Source of the DNA: an uncultured bacterium
GTDB lineage: Bacteria > Atribacterota > Atribacteria > Atribacterales > Caldatribacteriaceae
Direction of reading: 5' to 3'
DNA: 60,119 nt
Assembly: GCA_937139415.1 (NCBI GenBank)
Contig: CAKZPS010000009.1
Span: 1 to 60,119 of the forward strand
Shown here in pieces: positions 33,130-42,400 of the stretch; the first letter of the stretch is position 1, and every line of letters begins with the position of its first letter. The notes under the pieces were generated by a model, which did not search any database, was not told the DNA's origin, and saw only the letters and a program-made list of their open reading frames with translations. The position numbers were made by a program, and so were the translations under genes.

Positions 33130-33199
33130 CTCTTTTTTACGGCGAGGAAGAATATTTCTGGGAGAGAAGAAAGAGAAGGGGGTCGTCTGGATGTAGGGC

Positions 33200-33228
33200 T
33201 TGTAGGGTATCTCGTCGATTGGTACAAT
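33200..33228 (+). promoter_or_regulatory. Promoter of the acyltransferase gene
   Basis: TTGTAG (33200-33205), a 17-base spacer and TACAAT (33223-33228). Transcription would begin near 33235, right at the proposed start codon, suggesting a leaderless or almost leaderless mRNA. Confidence 0.5.
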
Positions 33229-33234
33229 GTGTTC

Positions 33235-34254
33235 ATGGAATGCATGATTGGTGAAGAAGTTTTGGACCGCATGCCCGGAGAAACCCTTTTATGGTCTCTG
33301 GGGAAGAAGTTTTTGGCACCTTATATTCTTTCCCGATTTCATATCCAGAGTGAAGGTTCGTTTCCTTCCCCACCTTTTCTCCTTGTTGCCAATCATTTAA
33401 GTGCCTTTGACCCCTTTCTCATAACTGCTCTCTCCCCCTATCCTGTTGTATGGGTAGCAAACCAGCTCATTTTTCAACATCCTTTTCTTGGTCCTCTCAT
33501 TCGAGGTATGGGGGCTCTCCCGAAACGGAAGGCCGTTCCCGACCCGCAGGTGGTTTTGAAGATGATGGATATTTTGGAGAAGGGTGGAGTGATAGGTCTT
33601 TTTCCGGAAGGAAGTGTTACTTGGGACGGAGTGAGTCAAGGCGTTGTGCCTTCAACCGAGAAGTTTCTTGCTCGTCTTCAGGTGCCGGTGGTCTTTGCTC
33701 GTATTCAAGGAACATGGATGCGAAAGCCGATATGGGCAAAGCATGCGCGCCGGGGGCTTATTCGAGTGAGCTTTACCCTTCTTTCGCCTCTTTCTCTCGC
33801 CTCTTTTTACCATTCAGAATGGGATTGGCAGAGAGAAAATGGTATTCCCTTTGAGGGAGAACGGAGTGCCGAGGGTATCGAACGAGTGGTCTTTTTCTGT
33901 CCCTCTTGTGGATCTTTTCGGAGTGTGAGAGGCCGAGGGAGAGAGGTTGTCTGCAGAGAGTGTAAACGCTCGTGGCATATTGATGCGTATGGATTTATTC
34001 AGGGGGAGACCCAACGGGAATTTACCGAGGGACAGGATTTTTCCCTTTCGCCGAGATGTGCGGGGTTAATACTTTTCTTGCGAAGGTTTTTGAATTTACT
34101 TGTGCTGGGAAAGCGTTTCGTGTTCATACCTCTCAGGATGCCTTTCTTCTCCTCTCGCTTTTTCAGGTATGGGAGGAGAAGCAGAGGTTACAGGAAGGTT
34201 CAACAGTCGCTTTGTAAGCTCTTTCCCTCTTCATCACGAGATGAGAAAGTTTAA
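33235..34254 (+). CDS. PlsC-like 1-acylglycerol-3-phosphate acyltransferase with zinc ribbon
   Basis: A 339-residue protein whose first 200 residues are a PlsC-type acyltransferase: NHLSAFDP (catalytic NHX4D, about residue 52) and the substrate motif FPEGS (about 125). It then carries CPSCG and CRECK, a zinc ribbon not usual for PlsC. From about residue 275 the sequence turns very basic (RRFLNLL to KVQQSLCK). Another frame over the same bases reads an acidic, helix-like tail ending at TAA 34215-34217, so a frameshift near 34050 is possible. The start is uncertain: no Shine-Dalgarno precedes 33235. A membrane phospholipid role is inferred. Confidence 0.72.
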   Translation: MECMIGEEVLDRMPGETLLWSLGKKFLAPYILSRFHIQSEGSFPSPPFLLVANHLSAFDPFLITALSPYPVVWVANQLIFQHPFLGPLIRGMGALPKRKAVPDPQVVLKMMDILEKGGVIGLFPEGSVTWDGVSQGVVPSTEKFLARLQVPVVFARIQGTWMRKPIWAKHARRGLIRVSFTLLSPLSLASFYHSEWDWQRENGIPFEGERSAEGIERVVFFCPSCGSFRSVRGRGREVVCRECKRSWHIDAYGFIQGETQREFTEGQDFSLSPRCAGLILFLRRFLNLLVLGKRFVFIPLRMPFFSSRFFRYGRRSRGYRKVQQSLCKLFPSSSRDEKV

Positions 34255-34273
34255 CCTCTTCTTTCCTGAAAGT

Positions 34274-34316
34274 TGAAAACCACACACTCGTCGTCAAGAG
34301 CGTGGCATGGTTTTCA
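34274..34316 (+). terminator. Hairpin after the acyltransferase gene
   Basis: TGAAAACCA (34274-34282) pairs with TGGTTTTCA (34308-34316), with further pairing inside. A T run occurs only 20 bases further on. Confidence 0.5.
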
Positions 34317-34368
34317 CCTCGAGATCGCCGTTCTCTTTTTGTTGGAAAAGTGTCTAAAAAGATTGAGT

Positions 34369-34377
34369 TGGTATAAT
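34369..34377 (+). promoter_or_regulatory. Extended -10 promoter of fur-feoAB
   Basis: TGG followed by TATAAT (34372-34377) forms an extended -10 element; no good -35 is seen. Confidence 0.55.
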
Positions 34378-34390
34378 GTTTAAGGTAATA

Positions 34391-34411
34391 TGAAATTGAT
34401 AATTATTTTCA
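34391..34411 (+). promoter_or_regulatory. Fur-box-like operator
   Basis: An imperfect 21-bp palindrome from TGAAA (34391) to TTTCA (34411) with centre GATAATTATT resembles the GATAATnATTATC Fur consensus. It lies just downstream of the -10, so Fur with iron would repress its own gene and feoAB. Confidence 0.6.
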
Positions 34412-34428
34412 CTTGGTGGTGACGCTGT

Positions 34429-34872
34429 ATGGCGGTGAAGAAAAAGTGGAGAGAAGCTTTCGAACGTTCCCATAGACGCATTACTTTTTCTCGTAAAGCG
34501 ATTATGAAAGTATTGCAGGAAAAGGGACAGCATCTCTCGGCGGAAGAGGTGTACAAATGCTTGAGAGAGAAGAACTGTAAGGTAGGTATTGCCACGGTGT
34601 ACCGTAATTTGAAGCTCGTGTCCCAAATGGGTTTGGTGAATCAGGTCAATTTTGGCGATGGAAAAGAGTACTATGAGATTGCCAAGGTTCCTGCTCTGCA
34701 CCACCATCATCTCGTGTGTACGGTGTGTGGAAAGGTGATTGACTATAGTGATTTTCGTGAGGAAGAAAATGAATTTGTAGACATTTTAGGGAAGAAGTTG
34801 GAAAAGATTTACGATTTTACCATCCAATCTCATCAACTCTATTTCTATGGAGTGTGTAAGGATTGTCGGTGA
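34429..34872 (+). CDS. fur: Fur-family metal-dependent repressor
   Basis: A 147-residue Fur protein. The winged helix contains AEEVYKCLREKN and the recognition stretch VGIATVYRNLKLV (about residues 52-64). The HHHHLVCTVCG block (about 87-97) and C-terminal YGVCKDC give metal and structural zinc sites. A Fur-like box precedes it and feoAB follows, so the sensed metal is probably iron; Zur or PerR specificity cannot be ruled out by eye. Confidence 0.88.
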   Translation: MAVKKKWREAFERSHRRITFSRKAIMKVLQEKGQHLSAEEVYKCLREKNCKVGIATVYRNLKLVSQMGLVNQVNFGDGKEYYEIAKVPALHHHHLVCTVCGKVIDYSDFREEENEFVDILGKKLEKIYDFTIQSHQLYFYGVCKDCR

Positions 34873-34902
34873 AAACACTCTTTTGACGAGTGAAGAGAAT
34901 GC

Positions 34903-35172
34903 ATGGTTACAGAAAAGATGGTGGTAACAATGGCCAAAAACGTAATCCCCATTACCGAAATGAGGATCGGGGAAGAAGGAACAATTGTGGGTATCAAAGA
35001 TAAAGAACCATTTCCTCGGCGGTTGTGGGTGTTGGGGTTGTTCCCAGGAAAAAAAATCAGGAAATTGAGCTCTTCCTTAGCGGGGGGTTCGGTAGTCCTT
35101 CGGTGTGGAACGCAAGAGCTTGCCTTAGGGAGGGGATTGGCAACCCGGATCATGGTTGAGGTAGAGAGATGA
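34903..35172 (+). CDS. feoA: FeoA-like SH3-domain protein
   Basis: An 89-residue cytoplasmic FeoA domain (EMRIGEEGTIVGI, LGLFPGKKI, GLATRIMVEV) that supports FeoB. ATG 34903 has GAGTGAAGAG upstream; ATG 34930, giving MAKNVIPIT, is an alternative start. The 3' end overlaps feoB by 4 bases (ATGA). Confidence 0.88.
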   Translation: MVTEKMVVTMAKNVIPITEMRIGEEGTIVGIKDKEPFPRRLWVLGLFPGKKIRKLSSSLAGGSVVLRCGTQELALGRGLATRIMVEVER

Positions 35173-36875
35173 AAAAGATTGTTTTGGTGGGGAATCCCAA
35201 CGTAGGGAAGAGCGTGATTTTTACTCAATTGACCGGAGTATACGCCATCTCCTCCAATTATCCTGGAACTACGGTTGATTTCTTAAGGGGGATGGTGAAG
35301 AAGAACGGAGAAGTGTGGGAACTGATCGATGCTCCAGGAACCTATGCCCTTTCCTCGGAAATCGAGGCGGAACGTATCGCCGGCCAGCTCGTGGACGAGG
35401 CCGATATAGTGATTAACGTGGTTGATGCAGGGAATCTCGAGCGCAATCTGTATTTGACCTTTGAGCTCCGCGAGCGCGGAAAACCGATGATTATCGCCCT
35501 CAACATGTGGGATGAAGCGAAAAAGAGGGGAATTGTGATCGATATCGCCAAGTTGGGTGCTCTTTTGGGGGTTCCGGTGATACCGGTTGTCGCTCCGAGT
35601 GGTGAGGGAATTCAAGAACTTTGGCACAATTTGGATCGGGCCACTCCTCCATATCCGGTTTCTGCCGATCATACCAATCGCTGGCAAGAGATCGGTAATC
35701 TCATCGAACTGGTACAGCATCTCTCCTATCAAAAACCGCGTTTTCTCGATTGGCTGCAGAAGTTTACCATTCATCCCGTCAGTGGTTTTGTGGTCAGTGT
35801 GGTGGTTCTTTTGGGGTCTTTCTTTACTGTGCGTGCCCTTGGCGAGACCTTGGTGGGGTGGTTAGAAAACTTATTCCATCACTGGTATCTCCCTCTTATT
35901 GAGCGACTGGTGCCCTGTCTCCGGGCTTTCCCTTGGATTGAGCAAATCCTGGTGGGACAGCTCATCGAAGGGCACATTGATCTTGAACAGTCGATGGGTA
36001 TTATTTCTACTGGTATCTACATCCCTTTTGGGGTGGTTCTCCCTTATATCGTGGCTTTCTACCTCCTCTTGGGTCTTTTGGAAGATGTGGGGTATCTTCC
36101 ACGGATAGCGGTACTTCTCGATGGGTTTTTCCACCGGATAGGACTCCACGGATACGCCATTGTTCCTACCCTTTTAGGTTTGGGTTGTAATGTTCCGGGG
36201 ATCATGGCCACAAGAATTCTTGAGAGTGAAACCGAGCGCTTTATCGTTGCTACCCTCATCTCGATCGGTATTCCTTGTGCTGCCCAACAGGCTCTCATTA
36301 TCGGCGCATTGGGTGATTACGGTCTTGGACCGGTAGGAATCGTGTACGGCACCTTATTCGCGGTATGGGTAGTCTGGGGGGTACTCCTCAAACACCTGGT
36401 CCCCGGTTTTCGTCCTGCTTTGGTGACCGAAATTCCTCCCTATCGATTGCCTTTCCCCAAAGCGATTTTAGCCAAACTTTGGCTCCGGTTGCGGGGATTT
36501 CTCAAAGAAGCCCTTCCGATTGTTTTTTTGGGTATTTTGGCGGTCAATGTGCTCCATTTGACCCACTTCTTCCACTGGTTCAGCGGGTTCTTGAGTCCTC
36601 TCTTTGCCCGTATTTGGGGTATTCCCGAAGAAGCGGTTCTCTTCATCATTTTGGGATTTCTCCGCAAAGATATGGCGGTAGGCATGCTCCTCCCCTTACA
36701 CTTGACGGTGAAACAGTTAGTGATCTCCAACGTGATTCTGGCGATGTTTTTCCCTTGTGTAGCGACTTTTGTAGTGGTCTTACGAGAATTAGGGTGGCGA
36801 AGATTATGGCAAGCCTTGGGTATTATGGTTTTCTCCGCGACTTTAGCGGGGTGGATTCTCAATCTGATGCTGTGA
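35169..36875 (+). CDS. feoB: Ferrous iron transporter FeoB
   Basis: A 568-residue inner-membrane Fe(II) transporter. The G domain shows G1 GNPNVGKS, G3 DAPGTY and G4 NMWD within residues 1-160. The membrane part contains the conserved GLGCNVPGIMATR and IPCAAQQ motifs of the iron path. It is shorter than the 650-770 residues common for FeoB. Expressed with fur and feoA, presumably induced by iron shortage under anaerobic conditions. Confidence 0.93.
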   Translation: MKKIVLVGNPNVGKSVIFTQLTGVYAISSNYPGTTVDFLRGMVKKNGEVWELIDAPGTYALSSEIEAERIAGQLVDEADIVINVVDAGNLERNLYLTFELRERGKPMIIALNMWDEAKKRGIVIDIAKLGALLGVPVIPVVAPSGEGIQELWHNLDRATPPYPVSADHTNRWQEIGNLIELVQHLSYQKPRFLDWLQKFTIHPVSGFVVSVVVLLGSFFTVRALGETLVGWLENLFHHWYLPLIERLVPCLRAFPWIEQILVGQLIEGHIDLEQSMGIISTGIYIPFGVVLPYIVAFYLLLGLLEDVGYLPRIAVLLDGFFHRIGLHGYAIVPTLLGLGCNVPGIMATRILESETERFIVATLISIGIPCAAQQALIIGALGDYGLGPVGIVYGTLFAVWVVWGVLLKHLVPGFRPALVTEIPPYRLPFPKAILAKLWLRLRGFLKEALPIVFLGILAVNVLHLTHFFHWFSGFLSPLFARIWGIPEEAVLFIILGFLRKDMAVGMLLPLHLTVKQLVISNVILAMFFPCVATFVVVLRELGWRRLWQALGIMVFSATLAGWILNLML

Positions 36876-37012
36876 GGACTTTTTCCATGGTATGGGCATT
36901 TTTGCCACGAGAGTGATCATCTCTGAGAAGTTCATCGAACTTTTCGATGGTACCGTTCGGTGGGAAGCGTTGCGAAAGAGCAAGACCCCCCGGGAACAAG
37001 GGTAGATACGCG

Positions 37013-38143
37013 TTACTGGAGAACTTCTTTCGCTTTTCTCAAAAGCTCCATAATGGGTAAATTCTGGGGACACTTTTCTTCGCAAGTACCGCATTGGATG
37101 CAGTTTTCCGCTCTTTCCTCCGGTGGCATCTCGTGGTGGTATGCCCAACGCGGTGCTTCAAAGTTAAAGTTGTATCGTACGCCTTCGTTGTACAGGGCAA
37201 AGTTGCGGGGAATATCCACTCCCTGAGGACAAGGAGTGCAATAGCGGCATTCCGTGCAGTCGATGGCTTTGATTTTGAGATAAGCTTCTTTTACCCGCTC
37301 GATGAGCTCAAGCTCGGTTTGGGTGAGCATTCCGACCTCTGCCTTAGCGGCAATGGCGATATTCTCTTTGACCTGTGCTAAGCTACTCATTCCCGAGAGG
37401 AGGAGGGTGACCTCCTTATGGTTCCAGACCCACAAAAGACCCCATTCGGTGTAAGAACGTGGTGCGGGGGCTTGGGCAAGTATTTCTCTCACCGGGTCGG
37501 GAGGATTGGTTAATCTCCCTCCCCGCAGGGGTTCCATGACGATAACCGCCATTTTCGGTGCGGCATACAGGAGACCTTCTTTCCCTGCTTGGTAGTCTTG
37601 GTCCATATAGTTGTATTGGATTTGGCAAAAATCCCAATGGTACGCGTCGACGATTTCTTTGAAGGCAGGAAGGTGGTCGTGGAAGGAGAATCCGAGAGAA
37701 CGAATGACTCCTTGGGCGATCTTCTTTTCTGCCCATTCTAAAACCCCAAGATCACGGACTTGGTACCAGCGTTCGCGGGTGAGAGCGTGGAGGAGGTAGA
37801 AATCAATCCAATCGGTCTTGAGGCGCTCAAGTTGCTCATGCAAGAGGCGGTCGAAGTCTTGGGAGTGTTGGGCGAGCCACACTGGGAGTTTGGTGGCAAG
37901 GTAGGTTTTCTGACGATACCCTCCTTGGAGGGCTTCTCCAACGAGAACCTCGCTCTGTCCTCCATGGTACCCATATGCGGTATCGATGTAGTTCACCCCG
38001 TGGTCGAAGGCATAGTGAATCATGGCTATGGCCTGAGCACGGTCGATGTTCGTTTCCTCATGGCCGATGGTAGGCAGACGCATGGCACCAAAACCCAAGA
38101 TAGAAGTTTGTATGTCAAGGTGACCAAATTTGCGATACTTCAC
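37013..38143 (-). CDS. Aldo/keto reductase with ferredoxin-type [4Fe-4S] domain
   Basis: A 376-residue protein. The AKR barrel shows YIDTAYGYHGGQSE with catalytic Asp/Tyr, ATKLP with Lys, and LLHAL with His. Two cysteine sets near the C-terminus (CTECRYCTPCPQGVDIP and CIQCGTCEEKCPQNLPI, the second a classical CX2CX2CX3CP) bind Fe-S clusters. This arrangement is widespread in anaerobes and suggests electrons pass between ferredoxin and a carbonyl substrate. It is a single gene on the minus strand next to feoB; substrate unknown. Confidence 0.88.
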   Translation of the reverse strand: MKYRKFGHLDIQTSILGFGAMRLPTIGHEETNIDRAQAIAMIHYAFDHGVNYIDTAYGYHGGQSEVLVGEALQGGYRQKTYLATKLPVWLAQHSQDFDRLLHEQLERLKTDWIDFYLLHALTRERWYQVRDLGVLEWAEKKIAQGVIRSLGFSFHDHLPAFKEIVDAYHWDFCQIQYNYMDQDYQAGKEGLLYAAPKMAVIVMEPLRGGRLTNPPDPVREILAQAPAPRSYTEWGLLWVWNHKEVTLLLSGMSSLAQVKENIAIAAKAEVGMLTQTELELIERVKEAYLKIKAIDCTECRYCTPCPQGVDIPRNFALYNEGVRYNFNFEAPRWAYHHEMPPEERAENCIQCGTCEEKCPQNLPIMELLRKAKEVLQ

Positions 38144-38242
38144 CGGAAAACCCCCTTTCTTCTCTTGTGATTGTAAGGGAAGGAAAGAGAAGATGCAAGA
38201 TCAGGGGGGATTTTTCGGTACGCAGAGGGAGGGTAAATCGTG

Positions 38243-38248
38243 TACAAT
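38243..38248 (+). promoter_or_regulatory. -10 element of the recombination operon
   Basis: TACAAT at 38243-38248 lies 28 bases before the sbcD start; no convincing -35 is present. Confidence 0.4.
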
Positions 38249-38275
38249 AGAATGACGAAAGAGGTGAAGAAAATC

Positions 38276-39433
38276 GTGAAGCCCAGGCTCAAAATTCTCC
38301 ATACCTCTGATTGGCATGTAGGGCTCTCTTCGTGGAAAACCCAGAGGGAAACCGACCGCTTAGAGGAACAGCGGGAATGTTTAGAGGAGATGTTCGCGGT
38401 AGCGAAAGACGCCAAAGTGGATCTCATCATTCATGCCGGAGACCTCTTCCATCACTCCTATCATCCCCCTCAAGAGGCGATCCGGGTAGTGGTTGACGCT
38501 CTGTTACAGTTTTCCAGCTTGGCTCCTTTTGTGTGGGTCGTGGGGAATCACGATTGGTATGCCGTGGAAGCCCTGCGTGATGTTTTCCCGAAAGGCGTTT
38601 ACGTGATTAAGGATCTCCAGGTTCGAGTTTTACAAGAAGTTCCCGTGGCTATCTTTCCCTTACCTTATTTGAGCTTAACCCGTCTTTTGGGAAGCGATTT
38701 GGGCGAGAGTCTGCAAGCCGTCGCCCAGGAGAAGCTTCACGGGTTTATGGAAGAGTGGAAAAAAAAGCGGCGTCCTGACACCTGGAATATTTTCGTTGCC
38801 CACGCCACCATTGAAGATTTGGCCTCCCGTTATTTGGAAGCGAATGCCCATCGGGAAGTTTTCTTAAAGAGAGGAGACTTGCCCTCCTTTTTCCACTACG
38901 GAGCCCTTGGGCATCTCCACGGCTTCATTCCCTTGGAAGACCCCTTTCCCATGTGTTACTCCTCTTCACTGGTGCTCGATAATTTTAAGCAGGCGGATCG
39001 GAGAGGAGGGAGTTTCGTTTTGGTGGAATTACAAGAGGGAGAACGGGCGAAAATTGAACCACACTTTTTCCACACCTCTTCGCTTATGAGTCTTGATCTT
39101 GAAGAGAGAATCGGAGAGGAAGAGTTGTGGAATCTCCTTACCCGGCAAGCGGTGGGGAAAAGGAATTACATTCGTCTGCGGGTGCGGGAAGAGATTCTCC
39201 AGCCTGAGTGGTGTCGAAATGTACGGAAACTGAAGGGAGAGAACTGGGAAGTGGTAATGGTAGAGGTACTCGCTGCGGAGGAAGTCACACCTCAAGGGGA
39301 AAACCACGTGGAATTGGAGAGTATTCCTGACCTTTTTGCCCGTTTCTGCCGGGAGAACCATTTTTCTGAAGAGGTAGTTACCCTGTTTCAGAATTACTAT
39401 CGACGGGTGATTGAGGAGAAGGGAGAGTTATGA
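38276..39433 (+). CDS. sbcD: SbcD/Mre11-type nuclease
   Basis: A 385-residue Mre11-family phosphoesterase that trims DNA ends with SbcC. Motifs in order: DWHVG, GDLFHH, GNHDW, VAHAT and GHLHG supply the two-manganese site. GTG 38276 has AAAGAGGTGAAG upstream and fits the family N-terminus (KILHTSDWH); an ATG at 38252 gives a longer form. The stop overlaps the sbcC start (ATGA). Confidence 0.9.
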   Translation: MKPRLKILHTSDWHVGLSSWKTQRETDRLEEQRECLEEMFAVAKDAKVDLIIHAGDLFHHSYHPPQEAIRVVVDALLQFSSLAPFVWVVGNHDWYAVEALRDVFPKGVYVIKDLQVRVLQEVPVAIFPLPYLSLTRLLGSDLGESLQAVAQEKLHGFMEEWKKKRRPDTWNIFVAHATIEDLASRYLEANAHREVFLKRGDLPSFFHYGALGHLHGFIPLEDPFPMCYSSSLVLDNFKQADRRGGSFVLVELQEGERAKIEPHFFHTSSLMSLDLEERIGEEELWNLLTRQAVGKRNYIRLRVREEILQPEWCRNVRKLKGENWEVVMVEVLAAEEVTPQGENHVELESIPDLFARFCRENHFSEEVVTLFQNYYRRVIEEKGEL

Positions 39434-42400
39434 GGCCGCTACGACTGGTGGTACGGAAATTCCTGGGATTAGAGCATGTGGCCATTGATTTTCAGGAGGG
39501 AGACCTTTTCGTCATTGTGGGACCCAATGGAGCCGGCAAATCTTCCATCTTGGAGGCGATTTTCTTTGCTCTCTACGGGCGGGGTATTCGCGCCGAGAGG
39601 GGACGGAGAGAACTCCTCCACCGGGGATTCCCTGACGGTTCGTTGCGGGTAGAGCTTGAGTTCGCGGTGGAGAATGCTTGTTTCCGGGTGGTGCGAGAGT
39701 TCTCCCTCCGGCGGGGCGGCGGAGCAGTGTTGGAACGGAAAGAAAAAGAAGGGGAAAGGGAAAGATGGAGGTTGGTAGAGGATAGAGAGCAGGGAGTCAA
39801 TCGAGAGATCGAAAAAATCTTGGGGTTCGATGCCAACACGTTCCGTTCTTCGGTTTTCTTGGCGCAGGGTGAGACCTTGCGCTTTGTCGAGGCGACCCCT
39901 GCAGAACGATTCCGGATTTTGAGTAGCCTCTTTGGATTGGATATTCTCGATAGCCTTCGAGAGTTGGTTCGAGAAGACTTTAACCGCTTAGAGGGAGAGC
40001 TCGCTCCCCAGGAGGAACGTCTCCGGATTTTGCAGGAGGAAGACCTCGAGGAAGAGAAAGTCTCTGCCCAAAGAGAGTTGCACGCCATCCAGGGAGAATT
40101 GGAAACCCTGAAAAAGCGTGAAGAAGAGACTCGTTTACGGATTCAGGATTTAGAAAAGCTCTGTGAGCGTTCCCGGTTCTTGGCTCAAGAGGAGGAACGG
40201 AGAAAGCATTTGCAGAGAGAACGGAGCGAAGCTTTAGAAAAGGTCAAGGAAGACCAAATGATTGACCAGGCTCGGCACGTAGAGGCGCATTTCTGGCAAG
40301 TCTGGCAAGAAAAGGTGAGAGAACGAGAGCGTATGGAAGAGGAGAGAGGAAAAAAAGAAGAGCGTTGGCAGGAAATCCAAAGAGACTATCTCCACTCCCT
40401 TGCCCTTTTAGAGGAGAGGAAACGGGTAAAGGAGTCTTTAGCTTCGGAACTCAATACCATGAGAGCAAAGAGAGAGGCCTTAGGAGAGATGGAGCCGATT
40501 CTCCAAGAAATAGCTCGTCTCAAGGTGAAAAAAGGTTTCCTCGCCAAAAAGCTCAACGAGGAGAGAGAACGTTATTCCTCCCTCCAAGAAGAGACTATCG
40601 CCCTTGAGCGGGAAGTGAGGACCTTGGAAGAAGAGCTTGCCGTTTCTGCAAAAATTTTCCGCAAGGAGGAGGAAGAACTCTTGCGCTGGAATGAGGGAGG
40701 AAGGAAAATCGAGCCTCTGTGGCAAGCCGTTTCCCTCTCCGTGAAGGAGTTAGAGTTGAAACGGAGAGAGATCCTTCGTCTTACGGAAGAGCTCGACAAA
40801 AAGAAGAAGCAGATTGAAGAGTGGAAGAGAGAGGCAGAACGAATTCGAGTAGGATTACAGGAGAAGCAGAAAGAGGAGCGAAAAGCGGGAGAGGAGTACC
40901 AGAGTGCCCTCCGTGCCTTTGTCGTGGCTGAGTTAGAGCGAAGGTGGGAAGAAGAAGGAAAGTGTCCAATGTGTGGGAGCTCCGTTCCTTTCCCCGGGAG
41001 AGTGCATGGGGCAAGGAGAGACTTCGTGGGTCTTGAGAGGCGATATGAAGCTCTCCGCGAGGAAGTGAAGAAGTATACTGCTCGGATGGAAGTACTGCAG
41101 GAAGGAATTGTTCGGCTCAGGAGGGAACTTGAGACCGTCGAGGAAGAGAAGCGGAGAAAGGAAGAAGAATTCGAAGAGGTGGAGCGGGCAAAGAAAACCG
41201 CTGAGGAAGCGATATGGAAAGTTCTCTCTGAGCTTTCCTGGAAGGAGCGAAGTTTTGACTGGAATCGCTTCCGCGAGGAGTATCGCCGTCGAGAAGAATC
41301 TCGGGAAGAGCTTCGTCGGAAGTACACTCAGAGAGAACAAAAACTTGCGCTCAATAGGGAAAAGAGCGCAAACGTCAAGCGCTGGCAAGAGGAACTTTTC
41401 GTTCGTTTGAATCACATGACCCGAGATTTAGAGGAACTCACCGGGGATTTAGAGAGAAAAAGGATTGAAGTGAAGAGAGCGCTCGCTGTGCAGGGTATAC
41501 CTGAGGATGATGATCTTCCAGAAAATCTTTTGGACAGGGTGATGAGGAGTATCTGGGAGGAGATAGAGAAGAAAGAAGCCCTTTTCAACCAGGTGCGTAC
41601 CGAAGAATGGGGTTTCATGGAAAGGGTACGGTTATTGGAGGGGAGCGGAAAGGATTTAGAAAAAGAAGTAGCGACCTTGGACGAGCAATTGAGGAAGTGC
41701 GCGAAAGAGGAAGAAGAGCGAAAAATCCTTTTCCAAGAGGAATTAACCCGTTTGGGATGGAGCGAAGCCCAGTTTTACGCTCTCATGGGCAAGGAGAAGG
41801 GCAATTGGCAAGAGAAACTGAGTAGCATTGAAGGAGCCTTGCGCCAAGTGGAAGAACGTATTCGTTCCTTGGAACAAGAGATCGAGGTGTTGCAAGAAAC
41901 ACTGAGAGTAGGAGAATTACTGTCTTCTTGCGCTCTGCATAGCAGTTACCAGCAGGGGAGAGGAGATTTCCAGTTGATGTTCCTGTCTCGGTTGGATCTC
42001 GAGTCCCTTCTTGAGTGGGAGCGTGAAGAGTGGAATACCCTCCGGCAAACCATGGGAGAGAAGGAGAATCTCCTCGGGAGTTTACGGATGAAGCTCCACC
42101 ACCTCGAGGAGAGGATCAGAGAACGCTCTCTCCTTGAGGGAGAGATACGAGCAAAGAGAGAAAAGAAGGGACTCTTAGAAACTCTCTTGAACGCTCTTGA
42201 AGCCCGTCAATTTAAGAATTATCTTTTGCGTATCCTCTTCCAGAAGTTAGAGGAAGAGGCTTCTCGTCTCCTCTTCTCTCTCTCGGGGGAGCGGTATGTG
42301 TTGCGCATGAGAAGCGAAAGTGGTGCTACGCAAATGGTAGTGGTGGATAAGCGGTACGGTCAGGAAGAGCGATTCATCCATGAGTGTTCAGGTGGAGAAA

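Noticed and set aside
36365-36916. Plus-strand frame overlapping feoB
   Set aside because: Covers conserved FeoB sequence in another frame and has no motif.
40572-41327. Long minus-strand frame within sbcC
   Set aside because: Serine/arginine-rich antisense of a coiled-coil region (Glu/Arg codons), a known artefact.
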